Shown: positions 7,073 to 16,543, counted from the stretch's first letter. The stretch: 64,000 bases of DNA from Brevundimonas sp. A19_0 (GCF_017744255.1 NZ_JAGHQP010000004.1:161177-225176); one strand, 5' to 3'. Numbers and translations: made by a program. Notes: generated by a model not told the origin, from the letters alone.

Positions 7073-9118
7073 TCAGGCGAAGGCCTGTTTCAGCAGGACG
7101 ATATAGCGTTCCAGCAGCTCCTGCTCCTTCGCGGCCGGCCAGTCGGCGTGTCCGGCATCCTCGACCTCGATCAGCTCGGCCGTCTTGCCCGCCCGGTCCA
7201 GCGCCTCCTTCATGCGGCGCGATTCGACGACCGGCACGACGGGATCGTCGACGCCATGCACCAGCAGGACCGGACAGGCGATCTCGGCCGCCCGCCTGCG
7301 GGGCGAGGCCGAGGCCAGTTCGGTCTCCATCGTCGCCGGATCGCCGATGCGTTTGGTCCAGAAGTCATAGACCAGCCGCCCTTCGGTATCGTCCTCGCGG
7401 CGCTCCCATTCCAGCATCTCAAGCAGGTCTGCGACGCCACAGATGGCGATGGCCGCCTTGTACAGGTCGGGCCGCCGCACAGCCCCCATCAGGGCCGCAT
7501 AGCCGCCGTAGCTTGACCCCATGATCGCCACGCGGTTCGCGTCCAGCCCTTTCAGGGCGATGGCATGATCGATGGCGTCCTCGACGTCTTCTTGCATGCG
7601 GTCGCCCCATCGGCCCCACCCTTCGCGCGCAAAGGCCATTCCGTAGCCGCCCGAGCCGCGGAAATTGGGCCGCAGCACCCACCAGCCCTGGGCGGCCAGC
7701 ACCTGCACCTGACGGTCCCAGGTCCGCAGGTCACGGACCTCGGGGCCCCCGTGCGGCAGCACCACCAGCGGGCCGGGCCGGCCTCCGGGGGGGGCGGTCA
7801 GATAGGCCTCGATCGAGGCCCCGTCGCGCGTCGTCACCTTCAGGGTGTCGGTCAGGCCCAGCCGCTCGAAGTCGAGCGGGCGAATGGCGCCCAGATTGAC
7901 CACGGCCCGGGCCTGGCGGTCATAGAAATACCAGGCCCCCGGCTCGCGCGGCCCGGTCACGCCCACCACCATCCGGTTATGATCGCGGCTGAGATCGTTC
8001 AGATAGACGTCGCAGTCATTGTCCATGAAGGCGTTCAGCGCCCGGTGGTGCGCGCCCAGCGAGGCATCGACGAAGTCATACTCCAGCCGCTCGCCATAGA
8101 AGGCTGCCGCCACATAGCGGCCGGCGGCGTCCGTCACGCCATGCATGACGTCCCGGCCGTCGCGCCGGGCCATGGGGGTGCCCATGCCGAGCGTCGTCAG
8201 GTCCATTTCACGGACAGCCATGGTGTCCTCGCCGTCCACGCGCGCGGTGACCAGAATGGTGCCGGGCGTGTCGCCCTCGCCTACCCATTCGAACTCCGGC
8301 AGGTCGCCGATCCGGTTGCGGCGGATCGGTCGCCAGGCGCTGGAGCCGGGGGTGCGCCCGGACACGGTCAGAACGGTGCCGCGCGGGTTGACGTCATAGC
8401 GGATCACCGGAACCCCGCCCTGGGTCTCCCAGCCGATGGTGCCGGAACTGCCGCGCTCGATCCGGTCGGCGGCCCCGGTGGCGACATTGACCCTGTGCAG
8501 ACCGAGCATGCCGTCGCGTTCCCACGCCGCCATCAGCACATGGCCGGGGTCGTTGCGCAGCAGGTCCACCACATAGCCGAGGTCGCGGGACGCGCGCAGC
8601 CGGCGCCGGTCATCCTGGAACATTACGGCCATCTCGCCCGTCACGGCGCTGACCGACAGCAGGCGCTTGGACGTCACCTCCTGGGCGGAGGTCCGGCGGT
8701 TGGAGCCGGTCACAGCCTGCGGACCGACCTTGACCGTGACGGCGACCCGCACCAGCAGGTGCTCGTCATTGGCCCATTCCAGGCCCTCGACCTCGGTGGG
8801 GCCCAGGTCGATGCGCTTGCGCTGGCCTTCGGGATCGTTGGCGTCCAGCACGTCGATGACGCCATGCGGCTCCTCCTCGGTCCCCAGCTGGTCCAGCACG
8901 GCAATCAGCGTCCCGCCCGGCGACAGGGTCGCCGCGCGGGTACGGGCGGGGGTGAAGAAGGCGTCGACGGGGTAGGGCGTGACACTCTGCCGCCGGCTTG
9001 CGGCCCGCGCCATCTCTGGCCGCAGCCCCAGCAGGCCGACGCCGCCCAACCCCGCAGCTGTGGCCAGCAGCCGACGTCGCGACAGGACCGCAAGGGTCGT
9101 CACACCTCTGGATTTCAT
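7073..9118 (-). CDS. Exported S9-family prolyl oligopeptidase-like serine peptidase
   Basis: This 681-residue peptidase has a Tat-like signal, SRRRLL followed by a hydrophobic stretch ending near AARAAS, so it is likely exported. The middle part, about residues 60-420, is the beta-propeller that limits access to substrates, and the C-terminal third is the alpha/beta-hydrolase domain. The nucleophile is Ser536 in GSSYGGYA, the acid is in HGVDDPVVPV, and the histidine is in GHADW near the end. I chose the ATG at 9118 because GGGGGGAAAG lies just upstream; an in-frame codon at 9163 has no such site. It is convergent with the MoeB-like gene, only three bases apart. A decayed relative of this family lies at 44510-46336. 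Confidence 0.9.
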   Translation of the reverse strand: MKSRGVTTLAVLSRRRLLATAAGLGGVGLLGLRPEMARAASRRQSVTPYPVDAFFTPARTRAATLSPGGTLIAVLDQLGTEEEPHGVIDVLDANDPEGQRKRIDLGPTEVEGLEWANDEHLLVRVAVTVKVGPQAVTGSNRRTSAQEVTSKRLLSVSAVTGEMAVMFQDDRRRLRASRDLGYVVDLLRNDPGHVLMAAWERDGMLGLHRVNVATGAADRIERGSSGTIGWETQGGVPVIRYDVNPRGTVLTVSGRTPGSSAWRPIRRNRIGDLPEFEWVGEGDTPGTILVTARVDGEDTMAVREMDLTTLGMGTPMARRDGRDVMHGVTDAAGRYVAAAFYGERLEYDFVDASLGAHHRALNAFMDNDCDVYLNDLSRDHNRMVVGVTGPREPGAWYFYDRQARAVVNLGAIRPLDFERLGLTDTLKVTTRDGASIEAYLTAPPGGRPGPLVVLPHGGPEVRDLRTWDRQVQVLAAQGWWVLRPNFRGSGGYGMAFAREGWGRWGDRMQEDVEDAIDHAIALKGLDANRVAIMGSSYGGYAALMGAVRRPDLYKAAIAICGVADLLEMLEWERREDDTEGRLVYDFWTKRIGDPATMETELASASPRRRAAEIACPVLLVHGVDDPVVPVVESRRMKEALDRAGKTAELIEVEDAGHADWPAAKEQELLERYIVLLKQAFA

Positions 9119-9176
9119 CAACTTTCCCCCCAAGCAACCGGGGAAATCGACCACGCAGGCCAAGGGGCGTCAAGCG

Positions 9177-10163
9177 TTACAGCATGGCCGGAATGACGCG
9201 ATCGGGCGGTCTGTGGCCATTCTGGAACGTCATGATGTTGGCGATCACGCGCTCGCCCATGTCCTGGCGGGACTCGAGAGTCGCCGAGCCCAGATGCGGC
9301 ATCAGGACCACCTCGGGCCGGTTCAGCAGCCGGGGATGGACCACGGGTTCCTGTTCGAACACGTCGAGACCGACCCCACCCAGCGCCGACCGACCGACCA
9401 CCTCTGCGAGGGCAGCCTCGTCGATCAGCTCGCCGCGGGCCGTGTTGATCAGGATGGCATGCGTCGCCAGCAAGCCCAGGCGCCGGGCATCCATAAGATG
9501 GTGGGTCTCGCGCGTCGCCGGACAGTTCAGCGAAACAATATCCATACGGGGCAGCATGTCGTCGAGGTCATCCCAGTACGTCGCCTGGAGATCCTCCACG
9601 ACCATCGGGCTGAGGGGTTTGCGGTTGTGGTAGTGCACCTGCATGCCGAACGCCCGGGCCCGCCGCGCCAGGGCCTGGCCGATCCGGCCCATGCCGACGA
9701 TGCCCAGTCGCTTGCCCCACAGCTTGCGACCGCACATCCAGGTCGGTGTCCAGCCCGAGAATTCCCCTTTCTGCACAACGCCGGCCCCCTCCACCAGACG
9801 CCGGCTGACCGCGAGGATCAGCCCCATGGCCAGATCGGCCGTGTCCTCGGTCAGGACCCCCGGGGTATTGGTGACAATCAGCCCGCGCCCGACCGCCGCC
9901 TCGACGTCGATATGGTCGACGCCCGCGCCGAAATTGGCGATCATTTTCAGGGACTCACCGGCCTTCCCGATCAAGTCTGCATCGATCCGGTCGGTGATGG
10001 TGGGCACCAGTACATCGGCCCGGCCGACGGCATCCTCCAGCGCTGAGCGGTCGAACGGCTGGTCCTTGAGGTTCAGCTCGGTGTCGAAAAGCTCCCGAAG
10101 GCGCGTCTCCACCGCGTCCGACAGGCGTCTGGTTAACACGACCTTAAGTCTGCGGCTCGACAT
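9177..10163 (-). CDS. D-isomer-specific 2-hydroxyacid dehydrogenase (glyoxylate reductase-like)
   Basis: The 328-residue enzyme belongs to the GyaR/GhrB branch of NAD(P)-dependent 2-hydroxyacid dehydrogenases, which reduce glyoxylate or hydroxypyruvate. The visible points are ANFGAGVDHIDV in the catalytic domain, the dinucleotide motif GIVGMGRIGQ, the catalytic Arg in NTARGELIDE, the Glu in GLDVFEQEP, and the catalytic His in MPHLGSAT. The loop HYHNR after the second strand, with a basic residue, is compatible with NADPH. The ATG at 10163 starts MSSRRLKVV; an upstream extension to 10307 would overlap the divergent SH3 gene and looks non-coding. The start codons of the two divergent genes are only 34 bases apart, so their promoters overlap the opposite gene. 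Confidence 0.9.
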   Translation of the reverse strand: MSSRRLKVVLTRRLSDAVETRLRELFDTELNLKDQPFDRSALEDAVGRADVLVPTITDRIDADLIGKAGESLKMIANFGAGVDHIDVEAAVGRGLIVTNTPGVLTEDTADLAMGLILAVSRRLVEGAGVVQKGEFSGWTPTWMCGRKLWGKRLGIVGMGRIGQALARRARAFGMQVHYHNRKPLSPMVVEDLQATYWDDLDDMLPRMDIVSLNCPATRETHHLMDARRLGLLATHAILINTARGELIDEAALAEVVGRSALGGVGLDVFEQEPVVHPRLLNRPEVVLMPHLGSATLESRQDMGERVIANIMTFQNGHRPPDRVIPAML

Positions 10164-10197
10164 TGGCGGGACTTTGAATCCGGAGGACAGGAGCGGA

Positions 10198-10785
10198 ATG
10201 GAAAGGGTGTCTAGCAAACCCCGGACCCGAGGCCAAAGGGGGCGCCGGATCGCGGGCGTCACCGCGACCGCACTTGGCCTGTTCCTGATGCTGTCCGCCC
10301 AGGCCACGCGGCCCGACGGGCGGCCGACTCCCAGCAGCTATCCCGTGCCGCGCTGGATCACGCTGAAGGCCAATGAGGTCCACGCCCGAAAGGGCCCCGG
10401 CCTCGACCATGAAATCCTCTGGACCTACCGCGTGGCCGGCCTGCCGGTGCAGGTGGTCGCCGAGACGTTCGAATGGCGCAAGATCTGTGATCCGGAGGGT
10501 TCGCTGGTCTGGGTTCACCGCAGCACCACCTCGGGGCGCCGCACCGTGCTGAACACCGGCGAGGCGGCGATCGAGGTACGTACGGGCCGTCGCGACGATG
10601 CCGGCGTGCGCGCAAGGCTCTCGCCCCATGCCCTGGTGCCCGTCACCGGCTGCGAGGAGGGCTGGTGCGAGGTGCGCTCGGGTCGCGTGCGCGGCTGGGT
10701 GCGCGAGGCCGCCGTGTTCGGCACCCAGAGCGAGCCCCTGTGCGAGGCCAACCGCCCCGCGGGCCCGGCGCCCGGCCGCCGCTGA
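10198..10785 (+). CDS. Exported bacterial SH3-domain protein
   Basis: The 195-residue protein has a basic N-terminus and one hydrophobic segment (residues about 19-34, [14 protein letters not shown]), probably a signal peptide. Two SH3-like repeats follow: the first around [26 protein letters not shown] and [17 protein letters not shown], the second around [19 protein letters not shown] and [17 protein letters not shown]. Such domains usually bind cell-wall peptides or other envelope partners in the periplasm. The ATG at 10198 has GGAGG and AGGAG upstream. It lies 80 bases before fabA on the same strand and may share its transcript. The C-terminus is Pro/Ala/Arg-rich. No enzymatic domain is present, so the function is unknown. 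Confidence 0.85.
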   Translation: MERVSSKPRTRGQRGRRIAGVTATALGLFLMLSAQATRPDGRPTPSSYPVPRWITLKANEVHARKGPGLDHEILWTYRVAGLPVQVVAETFEWRKICDPEGSLVWVHRSTTSGRRTVLNTGEAAIEVRTGRRDDAGVRARLSPHALVPVTGCEEGWCEVRSGRVRGWVREAAVFGTQSEPLCEANRPAGPAPGRR

Positions 10786-10865
10786 GCCCGTCCGGCATCA
10801 AGCCTTGCCGGTTGACCGGGGCGATTTCACGTGCCACGCCCGCCGCTCAGCATACGGAGGCCGTC

Positions 10866-11405
10866 TTGAGCCAGTTTGAACGCCAGTCTTCCTATGATTA
10901 CGAGGCCCTGCTGGCCTCGGGCCGGGGTGAGCTTTTCGGGCCGGGCAATGCCCAGCTGCCGGCCCCGCCGATGCTGATGTTCGACCGTATCACCCGGATC
11001 AGCGACGACGGCGGCGTGCACGGCAAGGGCTATGTCGAGGCCGAGCTGGACGTCAATCCGGACCTCTGGTTCTTCAAATGCCACTTCATCGGCGACCCGG
11101 TCATGCCGGGCTGCCTCGGACTGGATGCCATGTGGCAGCTGGTCGGCTTCTACCTCGGCTGGATCGGGGGCCCCGGCAAGGGCCGCGCTCTCGGTGTGGG
11201 CGAGGTCAAGTTCACCGGCCAGGTCCAGCCCGACGTGAAGAAGGTCGTCTACAAGATCGACCTGAAGCGGGTCATCAATCGCCGGCTGGTCATGGGAATC
11301 GCCGACGGGGTTCTCGAAGCCGATGGAACGCCTATCTATACGGCGACGGACATGCGGGTTGGTCTGTTCGGCGGCCAGGACACCAAGGCCGCTCCGGCGG
11401 AATAA
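10866..11405 (+). CDS. fabA: FabA, 3-hydroxydecanoyl-ACP dehydratase/isomerase
   Basis: FabA dehydrates 3-hydroxyacyl-ACP and isomerises the trans-2 to the cis-3 decenoyl form, the branch point for unsaturated fatty acids in the cytoplasm. The 179-residue protein holds the hot-dog fold motif [24 protein letters not shown] in which His73 is the catalytic histidine and the Asp lies in LDAMW. The [17 protein letters not shown]-terminal region is also typical. I chose the TTG at 10866, since GGAGG ends five bases upstream and the protein then begins [13 protein letters not shown], close to the family's usual start; upstream codons overlap the SH3 gene's end in another frame. fabB follows after 66 bases, the usual fabAB pair. 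Confidence 0.95.
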   Translation: MSQFERQSSYDYEALLASGRGELFGPGNAQLPAPPMLMFDRITRISDDGGVHGKGYVEAELDVNPDLWFFKCHFIGDPVMPGCLGLDAMWQLVGFYLGWIGGPGKGRALGVGEVKFTGQVQPDVKKVVYKIDLKRVINRRLVMGIADGVLEADGTPIYTATDMRVGLFGGQDTKAAPAE

Positions 11406-11471
11406 CCCGAGACCCAGGATCGCGGACAACGCGGCGACAGATCGGACAGGACCAGGAAAGCAAGAACCACA

Positions 11472-12689
11472 ATGCGGCGCGTCGTAGTTACAGGATTGGG
11501 TATCGTCTCCTCGATCGGGACCGGTGCGGCCGCCGTCACCGAGTCCCTTCGCCATGCCCGCTCGGGCGTGGTCGCGGCCCCCGACCACGCGGCGCACGGA
11601 TTCCGCAGCCAGGTCTGGGCCCCGCCGCAGGTCGGCGACTGGACCCAGCTGGTCGACCGCCGCGCGGCGCGCTTCCTCGCGGACGGCACGGCCTGGGCGC
11701 ACATCGCCTTTGAGGAAGCCCTGGCCTCCAGCGGCATGACGGCGGACGAGATCAAGGACGACCGCATCGGCCTTATCGTCGGCGAGGGCGGGCCCTCGAC
11801 GCGCGTGATCCTCGAAGCGGCCCAGACCACGATCGAAAAGGGTTCGCCCAAGCGCATCGGACCGTTCGCCGTGCCCAAGGCCATGGCGTCCGGGCCCTCG
11901 GCCGTCCTGGCCACCTGGTTCGAGATGAAGGGCATCAACTATTCGATCAGCTCGGCCTGTGCGACCAGCGCCCATTGCATCGGCGCGGCCGCCGAACAGA
12001 TTGCCTGGGGCAAGCAGGACGTGGTGTTCGCCGGTGGCTGCGAGGACATTCACTGGTCAATGTCGAACCTGTTCGATGCCATGGGCGCCATGTCGTCCAA
12101 CTTCAACGACACGCCGTCGGTCGCCTCGCGGGCCTATGACAAGGACCGCGACGGCTTCGTCATCGCCGGCGGGGCGGGCATTGTGGTGCTGGAAGAGTAT
12201 GAGCGGGCGAAGGCGCGCGGCGCGACCATCCTGGCCGAAGTGACAGGCTATGGCGCCAATTCCGACGGCTATGACATGGTCGCGCCTTCGGGAGAGGGCG
12301 CCGAGCGCTGCATGAAGATCGCGCTGGAAATGGCCGGCAATCCCCGGATCGACTACCTCAACCCGCACGGCACCTCGACGCCGGTGGGGGACTCCAAGGA
12401 GATGGGCGCCGTCCGCAATGTGTTCGGCGACCAGTTGCCGATGATCTCCTCGACCAAATCCCTGACCGGCCACAGCCTGGGCGCCGCCGGCGCCCAGGAG
12501 GCGATCTACTGCCTGCTGATGATGCAGAACAATTTCGCCTGCGAGAGCGCGCACATCGAAACCCTCGACCCAGAGTTCGAGGGCATGCCGATCCTGCGCG
12601 AGCGGCACGACGGCGCGCTGACCCACGTCATGTCCAACTCGTTCGGTTTTGGCGGCACCAACGGCACCCTGATCCTGTCGAAGGTCTGA
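11472..12689 (+). CDS. fabB: FabB, 3-oxoacyl-ACP synthase I
   Basis: FabB elongates acyl-ACP chains and is essential for the cis-unsaturated branch started by FabA. The 405-residue enzyme has the nucleophile Cys163 in [12 protein letters not shown] and the two catalytic histidines in [11 protein letters not shown] and [13 protein letters not shown]. The C-terminal [12 protein letters not shown] is the usual phosphopantetheine-binding glycine loop. Length and spacing match E. coli FabB. It is 66 bases downstream of fabA and very likely in the same operon. The convergent exported-protein gene begins only four bases after the stop, so transcription of the two must end or clash there; I see no clear terminator hairpin. 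Confidence 0.96.
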   Translation: MRRVVVTGLGIVSSIGTGAAAVTESLRHARSGVVAAPDHAAHGFRSQVWAPPQVGDWTQLVDRRAARFLADGTAWAHIAFEEALASSGMTADEIKDDRIGLIVGEGGPSTRVILEAAQTTIEKGSPKRIGPFAVPKAMASGPSAVLATWFEMKGINYSISSACATSAHCIGAAAEQIAWGKQDVVFAGGCEDIHWSMSNLFDAMGAMSSNFNDTPSVASRAYDKDRDGFVIAGGAGIVVLEEYERAKARGATILAEVTGYGANSDGYDMVAPSGEGAERCMKIALEMAGNPRIDYLNPHGTSTPVGDSKEMGAVRNVFGDQLPMISSTKSLTGHSLGAAGAQEAIYCLLMMQNNFACESAHIETLDPEFEGMPILRERHDGALTHVMSNSFGFGGTNGTLILSKV

Positions 12690-12693
12690 GCAG

Positions 12694-13200
12694 CTACCAG
12701 CCGCTCTCGGCCCCGGCGGCGGTGATGCATCCGGCCATCGCGCCAAGGTCGCGGTTGAACTCCGTCGCACTGGCATAGGCGAGGGAGCCGGGATTGACGG
12801 AGATTGTCTGCACCTCGGCGCGGTGATCCTCGCCGCCGATGCCGATGCACCGGACCGAGGGCATCGGTCCTTCGCCGATCACCACGACCACATGCACCGG
12901 CATCACTTCACGCAGGTTCTGGTCCGCCAGATGGTAGCGCACGCAGTGGACGGCGCCGGACAGGGTGCTGTCCGCACAGCGCTCCAGACTGCCCGGTTCG
13001 ATCTGCGAGGGCTGATACTCAAACCAGGCCGAAGGTTCTCCTGCGCTGTCGACCAGACCCTGAACATAGCGGCTGTCGCCATGGGTGGTGGCGTCGAGGG
13101 GCAGAACCTCGATCGCGACCGGCAGGCGAGGGGGCGGAGCGGCCGCGGCTGTGCCAAGGACAAGGAGGGCGGCCGCGGACAAGCCAAAGGGAACGCGCAT
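12694..13200 (-). CDS. Exported protein of unknown function
   Basis: The 168-residue product begins with a clear signal peptide (MRVPFGLSAAALLVLGTAAAA, likely cut after AAA) and then a region of about 145 residues with four cysteines (in LERCADS, VHCVRYH, VRCIGIG and GCITAAG), which may form two disulfides in the periplasm. I do not recognise the family. I chose the ATG at 13200 because the signal peptide starts there; a longer frame from 13260 adds residues that do not look like signal sequence. It stands alone, convergent with fabB and divergent from the antiporter gene. The function cannot be inferred from the neighbours. Confidence 0.68.
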   Translation of the reverse strand: MRVPFGLSAAALLVLGTAAAAPPPRLPVAIEVLPLDATTHGDSRYVQGLVDSAGEPSAWFEYQPSQIEPGSLERCADSTLSGAVHCVRYHLADQNLREVMPVHVVVVIGEGPMPSVRCIGIGGEDHRAEVQTISVNPGSLAYASATEFNRDLGAMAGCITAAGAESGW

Positions 13201-13351
13201 GATGCTGAAGCCTTTCTCTGGCGGGCGCAGGACCCGGCGATCTGACCCTAGCCAGCACACCGCCGCCGCGCCAATCTACCAGACCTGACTATGCCGGAGA
13301 TCACCCCTGACACCTCCTGAGTCCTACATCCTGTTCCTGCTCGGCCTCGGC

Positions 13352-14545
13352 GTGGTCGTGCTGATGGTGTCCTGGGCCCCGGTCGGCCTCAAGAAGACGC
13401 CGCTCACGCTCGCCATCGTCTGCGTCCTGCTGGGCATTGCCGTGTTCAGCGTCGGCGCGTTGAACTTCAATCCGGACCCCCGGACCTGGGACACGCTGAC
13501 CGAGCGGGTGACCGAGGTGGTGGTGATCATCAGCCTGATGGGGGCGGGGCTCAAGCTCGACCGGTCACTGGGCTGGCGGGCGTGGGGCTCGACCTGGCGG
13601 TTGCTGGCCATCGCCATGCCGCTGACCATCCTCGGCGTGATGGCGCTGGGCCTGTACGGCCTTGGCTTCTCGCTGGCGATGGCCCTGCTGCTCGGCGCCT
13701 CGCTGGCCCCCACAGATCCGGTACTCGCCGCCGACGTCCAGGTCGGTCCGCCCAAGTCGGGTGATGAGGACGAGGTCCGCTTCGGCCTGACGTCCGAGGC
13801 CGGGCTGAACGATTCTCTCGCCTTTCCCTTTGTCCACCTGGCCATTCTGGTGTCGCTGGGCGGGCTGGCCTCGACCGCGGCCCTGACCGACTGGTTCGCC
13901 ATCAAGGTGGTGTGGAAACTGCTGGCCGGCGCCGGCGTGGGCTTCCTCGTCGGCAAGGGTTTGGGCTGGCTGATCTTCGCCAGTGAAAAGGCGGGCCTGT
14001 CGCGTCTGGGCGACGGTCTGGTGGCGCTGGCCGCCACCTTCATCGCCTATGCGGTGGCCGAGGTGGCCCATGGGTACGGCTTCCTCGCCGTCTTCGTCTG
14101 CGGGGTGACCATCCGCGCCTGGGAGCGGGACAATGACTTCCACAAGGAGATGCACCATTTCGCCGATCAGTTCGAACGGCTGCTGATCATGCTGGTGCTG
14201 GTGCTGTTCGGCGGGGCGATCGCCAACGGCCTGATGGACTCCCTGACGTGGACCGATGCCGCGATCGGTCTGGCCATCCTGCTGGTCGTGCGGCCGGTCG
14301 CCGGGATGATCGCCATGATCGGCTCGCCCGAGCCCTTCCGCGACCGGCTGCTGATGGCCTTCCTCGGCATCCGCGGCATCGGCTCGGTCTATTATGTCGC
14401 CTATGGCATCAACCATGGAGACTTCGGCTCCAGCGAGCGGCTGTGGTCCATTCTGGGCTTTGTCATCCTCGCCTCCATCGTCATCCATGGCGTGACCGCC
14501 AATCCCCTGCTCGAGCGGTTGCGGCGCTGGCGCGCGGTGGACTGA
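13352..14545 (+). CDS. CPA1-type sodium/proton antiporter (5' end uncertain)
   Basis: The protein has 10-12 membrane helices and the CPA1/NhaP signatures: LGASLAPTDPVLAADVQVG (the ion-binding Asp region), SEAGLNDSLAFPF and FLGIRGIGSVYYVAYG near the end. It exchanges Na+ or K+ for protons across the inner membrane. The 397-residue frame drawn here begins at a GTG inside the first helix, which is not a natural start. The same frame is open back to 13289 and would supply ESYILFLLGLGVVV, the rest of helix 1, but has no ATG, GTG or TTG there. An ATG at 13291 in another frame gives MPEITPDTS and then TGA at 13318; a one-base skip at that stop would join the two parts. The gene may carry a real or sequencing frameshift, or use a CTG start at 13307. 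Confidence 0.85.
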   Translation: MVVLMVSWAPVGLKKTPLTLAIVCVLLGIAVFSVGALNFNPDPRTWDTLTERVTEVVVIISLMGAGLKLDRSLGWRAWGSTWRLLAIAMPLTILGVMALGLYGLGFSLAMALLLGASLAPTDPVLAADVQVGPPKSGDEDEVRFGLTSEAGLNDSLAFPFVHLAILVSLGGLASTAALTDWFAIKVVWKLLAGAGVGFLVGKGLGWLIFASEKAGLSRLGDGLVALAATFIAYAVAEVAHGYGFLAVFVCGVTIRAWERDNDFHKEMHHFADQFERLLIMLVLVLFGGAIANGLMDSLTWTDAAIGLAILLVVRPVAGMIAMIGSPEPFRDRLLMAFLGIRGIGSVYYVAYGINHGDFGSSERLWSILGFVILASIVIHGVTANPLLERLRRWRAVD

Positions 14546-14616
14546 CGGCAAACAGGTGCTTTTCCCCGGGCGGAGGCCCTGCTAACCCTCCCACCCTGAT
14601 TTCCGAGGAGACGACC

Positions 14617-15435
14617 ATGGCTTCCGACAGCGGCTGGACCTTCCCCACCGGCGACCTGATGAAGGGCAAGAAGGGCCTGATCCTGGGGGTGGCGAACGCC
14701 AACTCCATCGCCTGGGGCATTGCCCAGCAACTGGCCGCCCAGGGCGCCGAGCTGGCCTTCACCTATCTGGGCGAGGGGCTGGAGCGCCGGGTGCGTCCGC
14801 TGGCCGAGAGCGTGGGCGCCAAGCTGATCGTCCAGGCCGACGTCACCGACGACGCCTCGATGGACGCCGCCTTTGCCGAGCTGGAAAAGACCTTCGGCAC
14901 CATCGACTTCGTGGTCCATTCGGTGGCCTTCGCCAACAAGAACGAGCTTCAGGGTTCATTCGTCGACAACACCACCCGCGACAGCTTCTTGCTGGCCATG
15001 AACATCTCGGTGTTCAGCTTCGTCGATGTGGCAAAGCGCGCCGCCAAACTGATGCCGAACGGCGGGTCGATGGTCACCATGACCTACCTCGGCGCCGAGC
15101 GCGCCATTCCCAACTACAACACCATGGGCGTGGCCAAGGCCGGGCTGGAAGCCGCGACCCGCTATATCGCCCGCGATCTGGGGCCGAAGGGCATTCGCGT
15201 CAACGCCATCTCGGCGGGCGCCATGCGCACCCTGTCGCTGGCCGGCATCTCCGGCGGGCGCGGCATGATCGCCCAGGGCCGCGCCATGTCGGCCATGAAG
15301 GAAGACACCTCGATGGAAGGTGTCGCCGGCTGTGCCCTGTGGCTGTGCTCGGACCTCGGCTTCTCAACCACGGGCGAAGTGGTCCACGTTGATGCCGGCT
15401 TCCACATGATGGGCCTAGGCGACGCGGAGGAGTAG
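14617..15435 (+). CDS. fabI: FabI, enoyl-ACP reductase (NADH)
   Basis: FabI performs the last reduction of each fatty-acid elongation cycle. The 272-residue short-chain dehydrogenase relative has the cofactor motif GVANANSIAWGIAQ, the VHSVAFA strand, and the catalytic pair Tyr-x6-Lys in NYNTMGVAKAGLEA. The substrate-binding loop includes AISAGAMRTLSLAGISG, as in FabI proteins sensitive to triclosan-type inhibitors. The ATG at 14617 has GAGGAG about seven bases upstream. It is close to fabA and fabB but separated from them by an antiporter gene and a convergent gene, so it is under separate control. The next gene begins two bases after its stop. Confidence 0.96.
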   Translation: MASDSGWTFPTGDLMKGKKGLILGVANANSIAWGIAQQLAAQGAELAFTYLGEGLERRVRPLAESVGAKLIVQADVTDDASMDAAFAELEKTFGTIDFVVHSVAFANKNELQGSFVDNTTRDSFLLAMNISVFSFVDVAKRAAKLMPNGGSMVTMTYLGAERAIPNYNTMGVAKAGLEAATRYIARDLGPKGIRVNAISAGAMRTLSLAGISGGRGMIAQGRAMSAMKEDTSMEGVAGCALWLCSDLGFSTTGEVVHVDAGFHMMGLGDAEE

Positions 15436-15437
15436 GG

Positions 15438-15929
15438 GTGCGGCGTTTTCCTTCTCTGTCTTCACACCTCAGGCAGCAGATTGAAGGGATTGCGCCGGTT
15501 CAAACATCGCCCGACCTATGGGTTTGGCCGTGCGAGGTCCGCCTCCACAGCGGGCTCACCATGGACCGCGTGTATCTGGCCCAGGCGGCGCCATGGTTCG
15601 AAGTCTGGGGCGTATGGCCTGACCAAGACCCCGGGAAGAGCGAAGTCGATGTGCGCGATGTCGCCGACGTGCGCGAGAGCCCGACGCGAATTCCCGCCCA
15701 CTGGGCGGCAAAGCCTTACATGGGGACCAATGGTGGAATGGGCGGCGCTCTCTTCGCCCTGGTTTTCCGCGACGGCCGTCGGATGACCGTCAGGGGCGGC
15801 GACGCCCATGACTTCGTTGACTATCCGGAAGGCTATGGTCCGTCCGATATAGTGGACATCGATTGCTATCTGGACCGTTCATCGCCCCACACCACCTTGC
15901 CGTCATTCAGTTGGTGCTTGTTCGACTGA
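15438..15929 (+). CDS. Hypothetical protein coupled to fabI
   Basis: The 163-residue product starts at a GTG two bases after the fabI stop. It has no signal peptide or membrane segment. It is rich in aromatic residues and Asp (LWVWPCEV, WFEVWGVWPDQDPG, YPEGYGPSDIVDIDCYLD), and has a central Gly-rich segment (GTNGGMGGALF). I do not recognise the family; it appears to be a globular cytoplasmic protein. It ends three bases from the convergent rimM stop. Its composition is a little less GC-rich than fabI, which would fit a recently gained gene or weak expression. Coupling to fabI suggests coexpression, but no role in fatty-acid synthesis can be claimed. Confidence 0.62.
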   Translation: MRRFPSLSSHLRQQIEGIAPVQTSPDLWVWPCEVRLHSGLTMDRVYLAQAAPWFEVWGVWPDQDPGKSEVDVRDVADVRESPTRIPAHWAAKPYMGTNGGMGGALFALVFRDGRRMTVRGGDAHDFVDYPEGYGPSDIVDIDCYLDRSSPHTTLPSFSWCLFD

Positions 15930-15932
15930 GCT

Positions 15933-16457
15933 TCAGTCCGGCTCGCGTTCGCCCACCTCGGCAGGGCGCAGGGCGAGCAGCCAGCCGTCGGCCGTGTGGA
16001 TTTCGGGCACGGCCTCTCGGGTAAAGGGCAGGTACCAGGTCTGGCCGCCACCTGCCGGCGTGATCTCGAGCATGTCGTCGGCGCCGAAATTCTGCACGGC
16101 GCGGACCGTGCCGATCACGGCGTCAGCCGCGTCGCGGGCCTCCAGCCCGATCAGATCGGCCAGATAGAATTCGTCTTCCCCGGGCGGAGGCAGGGTATCG
16201 CGGGCGATGTAGAGCTTGAGGCCGCGCAGGGCCTCGGCGTCCTCACGGGTCTTCACCTGTTCGGCGCGGCCCACCACGCCCTTCTTGTCCGGCCGGGCGG
16301 TGGTCAGGGTCAGGGCCGGGGTGCCGTCGGCGCGCAACAGCGGGCCATAGTCCATCACGGCCATGGGTTCGGCCGTGAAGGTGGTCAGGCGCACCTCGCC
16401 CTTCACGCCAAAGGCGCCGCCCAACTGGGCCACCAGGATCAGTCTGTCGGTCGTCAT
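15933..16457 (-). CDS. rimM: RimM, 16S rRNA processing protein
   Basis: RimM binds ribosomal protein S19 and helps mature the head of the 30S subunit. The 174-residue protein has the N-terminal RimM beta-barrel (LILVAQLGGAFGVKGEVRLTTF) and the C-terminal PRC-barrel domain (DEFYLADLIGLEARDAADAVIGTVRAVQNFGADDMLEI). I chose the ATG at 16457, which gives MTTDRLILVAQ; a longer frame from 16514 would run across the terminator hairpin. It is the last gene of ffh-rpsP-rimM. In many bacteria trmD and rplS follow; here the convergent gene interrupts that order. A terminator-like hairpin before it means that part of the transcription from rpsP may stop before rimM. Confidence 0.93.
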   Translation of the reverse strand: MTTDRLILVAQLGGAFGVKGEVRLTTFTAEPMAVMDYGPLLRADGTPALTLTTARPDKKGVVGRAEQVKTREDAEALRGLKLYIARDTLPPPGEDEFYLADLIGLEARDAADAVIGTVRAVQNFGADDMLEITPAGGGQTWYLPFTREAVPEIHTADGWLLALRPAEVGEREPD

Positions 16458-16489
16458 GTCCGAGCCTCTACAGCAGACCGGCGCCCATG

Positions 16490-16519
16490 AAAAAGGGCGG
16501 TGCCGCATGGACACCGCCC
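16490..16519 (-). terminator. Intrinsic terminator-like hairpin between rpsP and rimM
   Basis: Read on the minus strand, GGGCGGTG (16519-16512) pairs with CACCGCCC (16502-16495), and a TTTTT run (16494-16490) follows at once. This is a proper intrinsic terminator shape inside the operon and would attenuate rimM expression relative to rpsP. Confidence 0.65.
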
Positions 16520-16543
16520 CTGTTCAGGTCGCGCGCGGGGAAA

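Noticed and set aside
7565..9196. A 543-residue open frame antisense to the S9 peptidase gene
   Set aside because: It is the codon-bias shadow of a clear peptidase with a Tat-like signal and catalytic motifs.
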